This document shows, piece by piece, positions 1-11,597 of a stretch of DNA of 64,000 bases. Origin of the DNA: Triops longicaudatus (Eukaryota; Arthropoda; Branchiopoda; Notostraca; Triopsidae); assembly GCA_022885665.1 (NCBI GenBank), contig JAGQDJ010000149.1, positions 112,691 to 176,690 on the forward strand, given 5' to 3'. The translations under genes were made by a program, and so were the position numbers. The notes beneath the pieces are model-generated. The model saw only the letters and a program-made list of their open reading frames with translations, was not told the origin of the DNA and did no database searches. Position 1 is the stretch's first letter. Every line of letters begins with the position of its first letter.

Positions 1-1767
1 TTTGGTTTCAAAATGTATTGACATGACTATTTCATAATCTGTAAGTTTAGTTGTTAGCACTATTTAGTGAGAACCTTTTAATACTTGCTTATTTTTTTCG
101 AAAGGGTCATGTCCGATCCAAAAAATCCTCCCTCGTTTCGCCTTACCTTGCTCTAAAGAAAACTTGCCGGAAATTCACAAACTAAATTTGAGCCAACAAG
201 TTAAGTTTTAACATCTTGGGGAAAAATAAATTCATAGCTGGCTTATATTTAAATTTCGTCTCTGCAAAAGCATGAAGAATGAAGCTTAGCTCTAGTTCTT
301 GAAATATTTGGAATCAGTACATATAGTCTAAATTTTTGCGAAAGTTGCATTGCATTAGCTTAAAAACGCAAGTCCTTAAGGCCAAAGAACAGTAGTAAAA
401 ATTACTCCCAATGCGCCCGATTCATTTTAAACTACTTTCATAATGAGTTCGGGGTGCAAAACCAGACCACAAATTTTAAAGCGCTTGTGAATTTTAGACA
501 GCGATGTACAGGGAATTTCAAAATGTTAAGGAAAGCGAAGCAACTAAGCTTAAATTCTGTTTCTGATCTAGAAAACTGTTACAAAACGAAACATTGTACA
601 TGTTTGAACGTACGTTCTTAGCAAAAAAGGCGACTTTGGATAATTTGCACAGTCTTGAAATAGAAATAACCAAACGCAAGCTTAACCATGGAGAAGTTTC
701 CGAGACCTAACTCATTAAACTTTATTTACACTATTAATATTAAATAAGCCCCGGCACAAAAAGACATTTTTCGGCACAGTCCCATGCGGCATTTGCCACA
801 CTGCCACAATTGCCAGTCAGCATCTGACTAAACAGATCAATAAGAACCATTTTTATTTCTGTATACTGGTACGGGTCACTTGGCTAAAGCTCTGACCCTC
901 CCCACCCCCCTCCCTAAACAAAATCTTGGGTGGGGCCTGTCCGACTAACAGCAGCTCAGTTAAGAAGGATTTAACAAATACGAAAGAAAATAAATGCCTT
1001 AACAGTAGGACTATTACAAGGTGAAACGAAATACTAAAGGAAGAAGACATTAAGATATGTTCTGTTATGAGGATTAACTTGGTTCGTGAACATTCCATTG
1101 TAGGGTTCACCATCTTGCCGCCAGGGGAGAAGTTGCCGTTATGAAAACAATTTGATCATTTAAGGATAATTTAGACATTTGTGTTCGCATCCAATTGATC
1201 CATAAAGTCATCATGCATACTCATGCAACGAATTGTACTGTTGTATTAAAAAATACATAATTAAATTTTTTCACCGCTAGTTATACAGAAGGCGTTACTT
1301 GCTTCATACCAATTAAACACAAACGGATGGATCAAGGATAGAATTTTGCCGTTGTCTTCCACAGGTTTATTGCAGCTAGTATCGACATGAGATCATAGTC
1401 CTCGTTACGGTGGTCACAGCTGTGTGTACACTGCCGCGCTCTAATGACTGAATATCGAATCGTTAATTGGATTTAAAACCTATCGTAAGATGACCTAAAA
1501 AACAAAACTTCGGTTTCGTCAGCTGAGAAGAACAGGATAAAAATATACATAGTAATACACATAGTATCCATAATATTCCATTTCATTCATTTTTTTACTT
1601 TCACACACACAAACCACTTTTTATTAATATCTTGTTGTTTAAATAAATACTTATATGAAACAATAAATTAAATGTATTGTTTTTTCAATAAAAAGAGCAG
1701 TATCAAGCCTGTGTTTTAATTTCACTAAAATTTACTGTAAAGACCAAGGAGTTCGGAGTTTGCGGCT

Positions 1768-1841
1768 GAGTTTGCTAACGCAGTGGGTATAGGGTCTTCA
1801 GCGTGCATAAAGGGGAAACTCCGGGATCTAATCTCATTAAG
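1768..1841 (+). repeat. tRNA-like segment, possible SINE head
   Basis: An A-box-like TAACGCAGTGGG (1776-1787) and a B-box-like GGATCTAATCT (1824-1834) are 48 bp apart, the spacing of a tRNA gene. The rest does not fold into a convincing tRNA, so a decayed tRNA-derived SINE is more likely than a working tRNA. Confidence 0.35.
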
Positions 1842-2152
1842 ACAATTAAGTTTCTTGTAGCATAGGAGCTAGAAATGCGGAGCACTTTGCATCTTTTGTG
1901 AAGACTCTCCTCCACCCAGAAAACTCAGAAGTGACTGGTTCGTTTCAAACCCCTTAGGGCCATTTCTGCCTCTCCTCCAGCTAGAAATAGTGGAAGGTTC
2001 GTTTTTCGCTGCGTGCCGTTCTGCTTCCCCTCGGCAGCAACGCTTCCCCACCCTGGCCCCAGAATGATTGTTGCATACCATCAACGTGCTAGGATAAGCG
2101 TAGCCTTTCTCCGGTGCTAGGTTGAGCGTTGCTTGCTCCTTTTCTTCGCTCA

Positions 2153-2200
2153 TACATTTCTAGTCACGTAGTTTTTACGAGCCTTCTCCTTGGCCGCCAT
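2153..2200 (-). CDS. Candidate start region on the minus strand, unknown gene
   Basis: On the minus strand ATAATGGCGGCCAAGG opens MAAKEKARKNYVTRNV and then stops. A second ATG at 2153 in another frame opens MSEEKEQATLNLAPEKGYAY and reaches a donor-like ATG|GTATGC at about 2078. The YY1-like ATGGCGGCC makes a transcription start plausible. No homology recognised. Confidence 0.15.
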
Positions 2201-4457
2201 TATGTTTATGCAAGTTGCATTCATTAAGCGAATACTCTGGAAGTGCGATTCCCCCGCTGTTAAAAGCGTGTTATGCTTGATGCGATAAGCGTTTGGATAC
2301 ATGAAAACATCCTCCATTTCCCGTGGAGAAATAAAGGCAGAGTAGTTGCATTTTAAGACAGAAGAATGGCACGGTAGCAGTGTGTCACGGAAACATCATG
2401 TCACTACATTTACTCGTGGACGTGTCAACACCCATGAAACATTGCTCGTTAGAACATAACAGCGGCTAGATATCATGACTTTTGTACACGTCATTTGCGT
2501 TTTTTATGGTAAATAAACATGAGAGATATCTTCTAATTTGGATATTCCACACTTGGTTTATTTGCATCTCCAAACGTCTCTAGCGCGGAAAATATCACAA
2601 ATATACATTTGTAAACACTCCAAAAAGTTGGCCTACACTAAGTTGACCAAATGTTTAATTGTGATTCAACCTAATGGTCAATCAATTCAACTAATTCTAT
2701 AAATCAAATTGTAAACTTAACAAGATGGTCGAAATGTACAAAGTTTTGATGGTACAATGTTTCTCGCTTACCCGCTAGGGAGCAGTCATTAGGGAAAAAA
2801 CATTTGTGTCACGATTGACATAGGGCTTGAATGCTTAAGTAGAAAGCGAGCCTAGCGTTGAATTTCAAACTTCGGTTACACGTGCGAATCGTTAGATTTG
2901 AAATTCTTCATTGGTCTGAAAGGAATTAAATGAAAAATATCTGAACGCCTTTGACGGAATGCTAGGGAAGGTTTCACACTGAGAATGGGTGGTTTAGTAG
3001 ACAGGGGCAATAAAAAAGATTAGCCATGGCAAGAAACAAAAGTCAGGGCTGTCGCTTATCGGAAAGCGGAGTCACGTCTCCGATACTTTTAGCCGGAAAA
3101 AGAACTGGTGAGCGAAAAGCCAAGAAGATTTTCTTTTCTGTACAGCAAGTCGACAAGCGACGGAAAGTTAAGGAAAAAAAGTAAGGGGCAAGGAAACATA
3201 GTAAGTTGTAGAAAGAGTGGCAATATTGATAGCTTTTATGGCGCTGTAGGATATTTTGGGTTATTTTATTTCAAAAGGGGATCCCTTAGTTGTCCGGCGT
3301 ACAGTGTGGCGTCGTTTAGACAGCTTTTGGCGCCTCCACAATTCACTTTTCCTAAGGGATTTTAAGGGAGGAGAGGAAGAGAAAAAATTTTTCGGCGTCT
3401 AAAAGGAATTTCAACCTTCTGCAACTTAAATTACGAGAGGTTTTGCTTGTCAGTCCTGTTTACATTATACGACTTGTTGTTAACAATAATTTTCTATTTT
3501 GTTTATTCCCAAAAATAAAGAAATAGGATGTGCAATATGAGGACGTTTCGTTTCCAGAACTCGATTTGTTTAAGTGTGCACAAAAGGCCATTTACTTTCC
3601 ATTCCAAACATATTTGAAAGGTGTAGTCGTCATATTAAGACCAGGCGACGTCGTTTCCTGCTATTCAAGGATAAAAATATCAATAAATACCGAGAGTATC
3701 GATATCGCAGCTGGTAGGTAATCACCGTGTTTAATCTTTCAAATAACCTTCTACCTTGCGGAAAATATTGCGTAAAGAAGTTGGCGACGTGAGAGAATCC
3801 CAAAAGCTTGTTTTAAATTAGTCTTCTCACGATTGTGAATCATTTGTGCTCGAAAAATAACAAGCTAGACCACGACTCTAGCTTATGCTCATGTTAAGAA
3901 TTAATAAAAGTTTCAAGTTGGCCCAAGACAATTATTTATCCTTGTAAAGTAAGATTGGTCTTAGTATTAGACTTATTCATACCATACTATCTATTTATAT
4001 AGTATTATATCAGTACTTGTGCTGATCACAACAACTTGCAGAAACTAATTACTATTGAAATCACAATTCCCCTCATCGTCTAACGTAACAGCTATTTGAA
4101 ATGAATTACAAAATAAGATTACACTTCATTTATAAGTACGAACAGACAGTTTCAAGCATTGAAATTAAATTTTAAGCGAGTACATATCATTATACCCACA
4201 CACGGTGTCATTTGTCACAGAATCTAAATGTCAATAATGAAAAGCTGTAACTGGAGTAAAAGCACGGACCGCTTATAGGTAGCAAGCACATGAACTAAAC
4301 CACAAGGCCTAAGAAAGCAAGTTAACAAGTTACAGGCAGTAGGCCTATGTTAGATTTTAGTCATACTTACCACAACTTTAATTATCATAATTAAACCTTC
4401 TGCTTATATTTTTACATTACGGTCACGTGACGCCTCAGCGGAAATGCTGCCGTAGCT

Positions 4458-4459
<2 letters not shown>

Positions 4460-4492
<33 letters not shown>
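4460..4492 (+). repeat. Poly(T) tract, 33 nt
   Basis: Uninterrupted T run, which could be the tail of a minus-strand retroposed copy. I found no recognisable body and no clear flanking duplication. Confidence 0.9.
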
Positions 4493-4493
<1 letters not shown>

Positions 4494-4796
4494 AAACACT
4501 TATACAATTAATGTTGCTACTCCGGATCTGGACCAATGAGTTAACTTTGAAAATTTTATAACCGTAGGCCAGCCATTGTTTCTCAGATACTCTATGCACG
4601 GCAGCAAACTATGGTGCTGCCGGATTCAGCCAATAATAGGGTTTCTCGAGAAACCAAAACGATTTTGTTTCCATATTTTTAGGAACAATAAGTTAAAATT
4701 AAAAGCCTTATTGGCACTTTTTCTGTGTTTTAATTTTTTCTTACCAAAATGTAACTGCCAGTAAGAGGTTCGAATAACTTCAAAAAGATGTGACAG

Positions 4797-4838
4797 TGAC
4801 AGTCTCTCTGTCACCTAAGTCTAAAGGCAGTCGTTGCT
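4797..4838 (+). repeat. 42-bp direct repeat, copy 1
   Basis: Matches 5337-5378 at 41 of 42 positions (C/G difference at 4815/5355). Its start forms a perfect 7-bp hairpin GTGACAG-TCTCT-CTGTCAC. The sequence between the copies is unrelated. Confidence 0.9.
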
Positions 4839-5336
4839 TTTTGCTTCCAAGTAAATTTCGATGTTCAACATTACCCAGTAAACCCCGACCCTTTTTCATA
4901 TCAATGCTGATATAGCTTGTTTTGGAGGGGAGTGCGTTGCTGTCAGGAAAGTCGCGACTTCTTGTTCGCGTTCAAAGATTTATTGGTGTGGAGTAACTTT
5001 GAACACGTACTTAAAAATTAAGTTACCATACATGAGAGCATGGAGGGTTAAAAAGTAGCTTAGTCGATTTTGTATGGAATCTTTTTCAAGAAAATAATTG
5101 TCCCGATTTTTTTTTATTCCAAACTTATTCGAAATAGAAATAAAAAAAAGTGTGCGCCTTTTTGTTCAAAAGAAACCCAGTCGTCGGTTAGAGAACTAGT
5201 TGCATGTTAGCTATTCATATAAATACTTTCATGTATTAGTTAACGGTTTCCATCCCCCACAAAAGAAGTCTATTCACGTGCTGGGCCTTACCTGTTGTTC
5301 ATTTATTTTATCTCACCACCGTAGGCCGAAGCCAAT

Positions 5337-5378
5337 TGACAGTCTCTCTGTCACGTAAGTCTAAAGGCAGTCGTTGCT
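5337..5378 (+). repeat. 42-bp direct repeat, copy 2
   Basis: Second copy of the 4797-4838 repeat, offset by exactly 540 bp; the hairpin stem here is 6 bp. Flanking bases differ, so the match ends sharply on both sides. Confidence 0.9.
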
Positions 5379-5601
5379 CACAAGTCTTATGACTCACAAG
5401 TGTTTAACACGTCATTGCGTGACATTAAAACTGTACCTGTTATTACCTGACAGCTTTAAATAACGGGGCGCCGCTGTGCCATTCCAAGATGGTGGCGGAA
5501 TGAGTACCACTAGCGTTTACAATGCATTTTGCAGTTTAAGAAAAGCTTCTTTACTTATCAAGGCAGTTGTTAAAATTGTGCTCCGCTCTAACTTTTCTGC
5601 A

Positions 5602-5654
5602 ATGGCGCCAAATACGAAACTGACTTTGTACGCCTGGAAAGGAGGAAATAGACT
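5602..5654 (+). CDS. Candidate first coding exon, unknown gene
   Basis: ATG at 5602 reads MAPNTKLTLYAWKGGNR and meets a good donor CT|GTAAGC at 5655. A YY1-like CAAGATGGTGGCGG lies upstream at 5485-5498, as in promoters of translation-related genes. The K-L-T-L-Y start loosely recalls glutathione-transferase-like N-termini such as eEF1-gamma, but I found no following exon, so the assignment is open. Confidence 0.22.
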
Positions 5655-5690
5655 GTAAGCAACACTTTTTATTGTCTTTTCCTTCCACAG

Positions 5691-7231
5691 CTTTCTCGAA
5701 TTAGTTTACGTACAGCAATATAATACTGAGCACGCAACGAGAATCGGTCGTCTGCAATCTCAAACTTCTTTATTTTCCCTCTGCGACTTACCCTTCTTTT
5801 CAAAAACCCATAACGTCAAGTCATTTGGAAGCCTCTCTACCTGTCGCGTGTATATAAAGCCGCAAAACGAAAGAAAGTTCGTGCTTCCTATAACGTCGAG
5901 TCGTTTTCTTGAGCAAACTTTTCTTTCTGAACTACTAAAAGCACCAGCAACCGCAATTCGTGTTCCAATGGCTGCAGCTTTTAGAAAAAGTACTTGGAGA
6001 GTGTTTTCAGTTGCCGTCTTAATTAAACCCTTGTTCCATTCTAAGCCACCAAAATCTACCGAAAGGCCGCCACAGCCGTCTCTAACGTGATTGCTTGATG
6101 AACACTTTCTCTCCTACCACACACGTCAGATTTTGGTCATGAAAATTACTGCGAAACTGCCATCAGCGTCGGCTGTTTAACTCATAACAAGGTGACATTG
6201 ATTAGCTCGCCAAACAAGATCAAACTTGGGGATGCATAAAGGCCGAATTGCCCTGCTCTTTGTCGTCTGGGATGCTGCGGAGTTCGTTTGAACGTTTCGC
6301 TTGCTATATTGCTTATTAGCAATTTGCAGCGTTGCCTGTTTTTGTTCGGAGTCCTGACGAAGCTATGTACTATTTTTAACAAAGAAACAATAGTGCAAAT
6401 AAAATTTCTGTAAGGGGATATCGTATCCCATGTGAGTATGCTGTGCATTAAAAGAGATTGGTTTCTGAAATGACTCACGAGTAACGAAAAAAAGGAAAAC
6501 GAAGAAGCTCCCCAAGTGTATTACTGTAGTACGAAAAGCGAAGGCCAAATTTTACATTTGAGAAGAAAGGTTCTCACAAACTCTCAACGCAGAAAAAAAA
6601 GGGAAATGGGAAAGCTAAAAAGTTGGCTCGTGTATTTGCTAAGCGGATGAAGTTGTGTAAAATATAACAGATTTTTTTTATTTTTTTGTAAAGTTCTTTT
6701 TGTTTTAACTGAATGAAGCAGGAAGGAATTTTCAGTTCTTTCTGTACTCGGAGAGCTACTCTCTAAGAAGAAAATGACACGTGGCCTACGGAAACGGAAT
6801 TATTTTTGTGTCTTATAATGGCATTGCTTGGTTTACCTATAGATGGCCTACCCGGCAAAGAAAACTTAAGCAAACCAAGGCATTGGGCAATAATAAATAT
6901 TCACTTTCTCGCGAACCGCGACGAGAGCCGGCATTCTAAACACAGTGGACTCTAAACTTCAGTTTAAATCGGATGAGACGGAATTCATTGAACTAGAACC
7001 AAAGCGTACGGGTCCCGTTTTGCAACATTTAAGCAAATGTAAGTCCTGAGAAGACGAATTTTTGATTAAGACAAAATCGTTAACCCGGTCCTGAAGCCTT
7101 ACTTCTTAAGCGGAGAGCACTGTACTGGACACGGCGCTTTCAAGCAACAATGAAATGTTATTACAGCGGGCCCCTAACGGCAAGATGGGCTCAGATGAAC
7201 GCTACTCTTGCAAGTTCCGTGGAGGTATTTT
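5691..7231. other. Non-coding stretch with a locally open region
   Basis: From 5659 to 6090 one plus frame is open for 144 codons, and the opposite strand is open for about 110 codons over the same bases. Neither reading is recognisable, and open frames of this size are expected by chance here. The rest shows nothing. Confidence 0.5.
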
Positions 7232-7289
7232 AAAACGGGGTAATTCTGAACACGTAACGTAACAATGAACATTTCATGGGAAACCGTAG
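7232..7289 (+). repeat. Interspersed repeat R2, copy 1
   Basis: Blocks AAAACGGGGTAATTCTGAAC, ACG, GAACATTTCATGGGAAACCG and TAG recur on the minus strand at 16828-16896. It may be an outer part of the R1 family, since copy A begins 440 bp downstream. Confidence 0.6.
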
Positions 7290-7727
7290 CTCATTTCCTG
7301 CTCCCCAACCATGGTTTACAGTGGTAATTTATTTATTTATTTTTTTTTAAACTACCGGGTAGCGTAAAAGAGATTTTCGATTATGCGTTACGCTAAGTAT
7401 TTATCGCGGTACTTTCAGGTCGGTAGCTGTAATCGGTAGAGGTAGAAAAAAAGATTTAATAAATAAAAATAAACACGCAAATTTAAAGACTTTCCTTGAG
7501 TAAAAAAAAATCAGAGCATGGATAAGAACACACGGTTTCATTTTTTTGGTGGATTAACATTGGGCAAACTAATATCAGTTTGGTGTGAACATTGAGAAAC
7601 AACGAACGCTGTAAAGTACTGTCAGATATCTTACTCCGGACTGGGGTAAATATTTTTCCAGCTGTGCGAAATAGCCACTCATGGGATGCTGATGATGGAA
7701 GAGCGGCATTATACGGTTATCTCCTAT

Positions 7728-8075
7728 TTACGCTGTAGATCGGTCCCTCTAAAACACCGCGTGAACGGAAACTCGTAAACTGAGCCATGTTGAACATGAG
7801 TAAGATAAGGATACGTTCCATGCTTTCAGAAAGCCTATTTATATTGAATTAAAAATAGTTAAGAAAATAGTTTTGATAGTAAATATATTTAAGGTTACCG
7901 GTGACATCTGAGTCATTTTAAACTACTGTCGTTCCTGAAAGCCTTAAAAAATGTTGCTAATCACAGAAGTGAAATGCTGCCTATGAAATGACTCGGTTCA
8001 TCGGTCTTCTACTCCAGCGAATTTACGCAATATCGTTTTTTAGAGCCAAAATTTTTATCCTTTTGATGAAATAAA
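7728..8075 (+). repeat. Interspersed repeat family R1, copy A
   Basis: Shares ordered blocks with 46379-46716: ACGCTGTAGATCGG, AAAACACCGCGT, AACTGAGCCATGTT, ACGTTCCATGCTTTCAG, AATCACAGAAGTGAAATGCT and TCGGTCTTCTACTCCA. About 350 bp. Partial reverse copies lie at 42631-42737 and 40985-41106. No terminal repeats or duplications were recognised. Confidence 0.8.
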
Positions 8076-8728
8076 GGTCGAAATTACCCTGTTTTACGTC
8101 AGATCACTTGGGTAGGGTTGTTTCTCTTTACGATTTTTGCACTTCAGTTAATTATGGAACACTGTCCTTAGCTTTGTTTTTATTGTAATCCCCTCTAAAG
8201 GTCCATTCCCTCCATGCCATCTTTAGTATTAACGGTTTGGATGGGAAAAGAACGTAGAGAGGAGAGCTTAGCTGAAGTCTTCTTGACTATCTATCAAGCT
8301 TATGCAGCATCAAGAACTCTTAACGGTCGCGTCAAAACTGACTAATGACCGCAGTGACAGTTTTGAGGGCTTTGTCAGCTAAAAGCCAATTTCCACCTAA
8401 AGCTCTAGCGGAAAGGGAGGCTGTTGTTCTCTGTAGGGTGATTCACTGCTAAATTAGTTAGACGTGTCGGGTACTTGAGAAATGAGACGTTCATACTACA
8501 GTAAAGAGGGTGTGCACAGTGACAGCAAAAGCAATTTTCGTTCTCGTGAGCTAATGCTCGTTATCATATCGTTAATTTATACCATCTAATTGTTGCAACT
8601 AAAATTTATTGTCCGTTTCTTTTTTACTTTCTCAAGGAGCGCTCGGGCATCGTAACCATACGTAGGCTAAATTACCTCTCTCTTTAGTACACCGATGCAA
8701 AAAATAGTGCTTAGTATTAGCCTTTGCA

Positions 8729-8890
8729 CAGCGACGGCGGAACTGGGGGGGGGCAGAGGGGGAAGCTGCCCCACCTAAAATTTTGTAGAAGGGGCAAAGG
8801 TATGATTTTGCCCCCCCGCCCCTGGAAAAGTGCTTAAAATTGGCCACTGCCCCCCCCCCCCCCTGAGAAACACTCGTTCCGCCGTCACTG
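8729..8890. mobile_element. MITE with CAGYGACGGCGGAAC ends and 8-bp duplication
   Basis: A 162-bp element with inverted ends CAGCGACGGCGGAAC and GTTCCGCCGTCACTG, flanked by a perfect 8-bp direct repeat CCTTTGCA (8721-8728 and 8891-8898). The interior has long G and C runs. Duplication length and CA...TG ends suggest the hAT superfamily. It is non-coding. Confidence 0.9.
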
Positions 8891-10095
8891 CCTTTGCAGG
8901 AAGTCCTTTGCTTTATTTTACTTCATCGGTTTGTTAATTAATTAATAGGGTTTGCCATTGTACGGGCTCAATTGTGCACAGTGTAGTTTATTGCTTGACT
9001 CACAAGGACGTTCTCGACGCATTCGTGTGCCTGGATCCCTCTTATAGACATCGGTTTGGGGCCTCATGATGAGAATGATACTGAAACGTAAGAGATATAG
9101 ACATGTTTACAGATGAAAAAATTTACAGGTGACACATATCAACACACTATACTTAGTCATTTTATTCCTGCTTCAGGTTAAACTGCTCACGATGGATTTC
9201 AGCTGGCCGCCATACTCGTTCTATTAGACCTGATCCAACTTCTTTGTTGTTAGATAGTCAGTCACCAGGTGCCGCGAGCTACCGGGTAGAACTTTCGAGC
9301 TTTCAAATCGCGACGTAAACACCGATAAAACAGTCTGCGTTGGATTTCCACAGAGGTTTCATCCTCGAATACAAGTTGCCGTTTCTTAAATACATGGGTC
9401 GAGTAAGAAACAACTCATTCACTGCCCAGGTGAATACTTCGCCTGTGGATATGCACAGGAGACAAATAGGTACGTTAAATCCTTATTTTTTTTTAAATTT
9501 AGGATAATTTCTGTTTTCAAGACTTATTATCCTGGACTTGTTTTTGATAGTTTGGCTCCAAAGTGCAAACACTGATGCAGAGTAAACAGTATCTCGTTTC
9601 AAGGTTACAGTGCCTTAAACGAATTTTCAGCCTTCGTTTTATTCATGAGTCTAGGGTTCGAAAGCGTAATGTAAGACGAATAAAACGTTTACTTCTTGTA
9701 TCACTCTATTGTGGATTTCGGATGTGTTTGAGCATCATTTTATGTCTTACTATCTTTTTTCAAGTATTTAGGTAGTGTTTCGGATGTTTTGTTTTGGACA
9801 TACTTGAAATCACTCTGTTTGGCGGTTTGACTTTGTTTGGCGGTGCGATAAGATTCGATGAAAATAAATCGAGTAATAGTTCCGGATGTCAAAAAGCTCA
9901 TATTTGGTCAATGACCCGATCATGTAACCAAAATACCAAAATATATAAATGTAATACCAAAAAGAAACAAATAATAAAAAAATGGAAGTATCTCAACTGA
10001 AGTATCAAAGCACAAAAATAAATTAAATCCATTCAAAGTTTCCCGTGTTCGTTAATGAGATCTGAATGAGTACATCAACGTCAAACGATTGAATC

Positions 10096-10142
10096 TTTCC
10101 CGCCAATTGGGCTCGGTGACGTCATCGACTTCCATAATGGCG
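10096..10142. promoter_or_regulatory. Promoter-like cluster: E2F, inverted CCAAT, CRE, YY1-like
   Basis: In 47 bp there are TTTCCCGCCAA (10096-10106, E2F-type), ATTGG (10106-10110, inverted CCAAT), a perfect palindromic CRE TGACGTCA (10117-10124) and CCATAATGG (10132-10140). Such a cluster is typical of housekeeping promoters, but no gene on either side is proven. The nearest candidate is the small ORF at 10613. Confidence 0.4.
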
Positions 10143-10612
10143 TATTTTTATCTGCAAAAATTGTACTGAGTACAACAGGTGCTTTCCGATTAAATGCCGT
10201 TCTTTTTTTCAAAAAAATAGTATGATTCTGGTTATTTAAAGCTAATTTTACAAGATACGTGATCCTAGTATAAGTCAAACATAATTGGGCAAGATTGAGT
10301 CGTTTCCAGCCCCATAAATCACATTTGAAAACTTCTGAAGCTAGTCGGTTGGGTTATTGATCGAAAAATCTCATGTGCCTTCGACAGAATAAAGTTAAAA
10401 ATACTGCACTTCGGGATCATCAGAAATTAGATTTGCAAAACCATTCTATAACAGCCTCGTCGAACAATGTATTCAACTGAAACCAAAAGTAAGGAATATA
10501 TTTTTGTTGTAAAATTGTTTGCCACAAGTGTCACGGAAGTGTGTGAGAATATCGATAAGATTTAAAATGTGCAAAAATAATATTTGAAACTCTGGTTGCT
10601 AAACCGACGACA

Positions 10613-10792
10613 ATGGCGGCTACAGCTCTAGTAAGCTGTAGTGACGAGATCAGGAACTTAAATATTAAGCTTAAATGTCCCTTAACGTTTAGTGTTGCAT
10701 TGGATAGTGATGTAGACACGAAAGTTCTCCGTGACAGTAAAGAATTATGTATCCTGTATGAAGATATCGTGTTAATTCCAATGAACTTGTAG
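10613..10792 (+). CDS. Candidate small ORF or first coding exon, unknown function
   Basis: Begins GACAATGGCGGCTACAG, with a YY1-like ATGGCGGC at the start codon, and reads MAATALVSCSDEIRNLNIKL and so on for 59 residues to a TAG. A donor-like ACTT|GTAGGT overlaps the stop, so it could be a first exon. It lies downstream of the promoter-like cluster at 10096 and beyond the 3' end of the side-like gene, on the opposite strand. I do not recognise the family, and an ORF of this size is expected by chance. Confidence 0.25.
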   Translation: MAATALVSCSDEIRNLNIKLKCPLTFSVALDSDVDTKVLRDSKELCILYEDIVLIPMNL

Positions 10793-11205
10793 GTAGACAG
10801 GAAAAAAAGAAAAGTGACCCCGCTCTTCGGCGAAACAAGCACCGAGTGGAGAAGAAGGAAAATGCCCCTGCAGTTTACAAGGTTGTTCCATTAAATCCCA
10901 TTCAAGTCTTGCTTTTATTTTCCAAGTTTTAGGAGTCATTGCTGATGGTGGTGGCGGTGGTGGTTTTGGTTTTGTTGGCTTATCTTGCTCTATACGTGGT
11001 TCTGGCAGACACGCCCTTTTCTTAAGAGAACAAGTCTCCTTTCTTCACGACAGGCGTTCTTGACCGGATGAAAAAGGGTTAAAAGTCTTCATTTCGGGAC
11101 CAGCTAAATTGCGCACACTATGTGGACATGTATAAATTGGTTGGGTGTAAGTCTGCAAGTTTGTTTCGCGCGTGAAAGTTATGTCAAGCCCCAGTGAAAG
11201 CTTCC

Positions 11206-11211
11206 TTTATT
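11206..11211 (-). other. Candidate polyadenylation signal of side-like gene
   Basis: Plus-strand tttatt reads AATAAA on the minus strand, about 390 nt beyond the stop codon. An ATTAAA at 11597-11592 directly abuts the stop and is too close to be likely. No transcript evidence is available. Confidence 0.35.
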
Positions 11212-11597
11212 CCGTTTCAGCGAACTTTACGAACCTCCACCTTTCATATTACAGAAAGTCATATTTCATAAAAAGCTCTCAACTTGGCTCACATTTTCGG
11301 TGAAAGAAGCCACTCTGCTTGGATTACGGTTAGGCAGTTTGTCCGGTTGTCTTCTCAAACTGTAGAACTGCACATATCGTATAATTAAATCGTACATACA
11401 CAACGTCATAGTTGGTCGCTAACATTTTGCGATTTCATTGGTGGTATTACCCATCCGTCTTCGTCGGGCGAAGTGTCCGGTGGCCGACCTACATGCGACA
11501 TCGTATCCAAAGACCTCTCGTGGCCTTTACATTTGGCGAGTGTACCGGTGGAGGAATCTAAACAGCATTATAAAAGTTAGTACAAGTACACTTTAAT

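Larger units (their letters stand above)
1..4459. other. Non-coding stretch
   Basis: AT-rich, with short chance ORFs only. It holds the tRNA-like segment at 1.8 kb and the candidate start region at 2.2 kb. I see nothing else I can support. Confidence 0.6.
8076..11205. other. Non-coding stretch right of R1 copy A, up to the 3' end of side-like
   Basis: Contains the MITE at 8729, the promoter-like cluster at 10.1 kb and the candidate ORF at 10613. A short GGTGGTGGCGGTGG run lies near 10950. Nothing else is supported. Confidence 0.55.

Noticed and set aside
5691..6090. Open frames on both strands over about 400 bp
   Set aside because: Unrecognised on either strand and within chance length; kept only as a description and as a possible continuation of the 5602 candidate exon.
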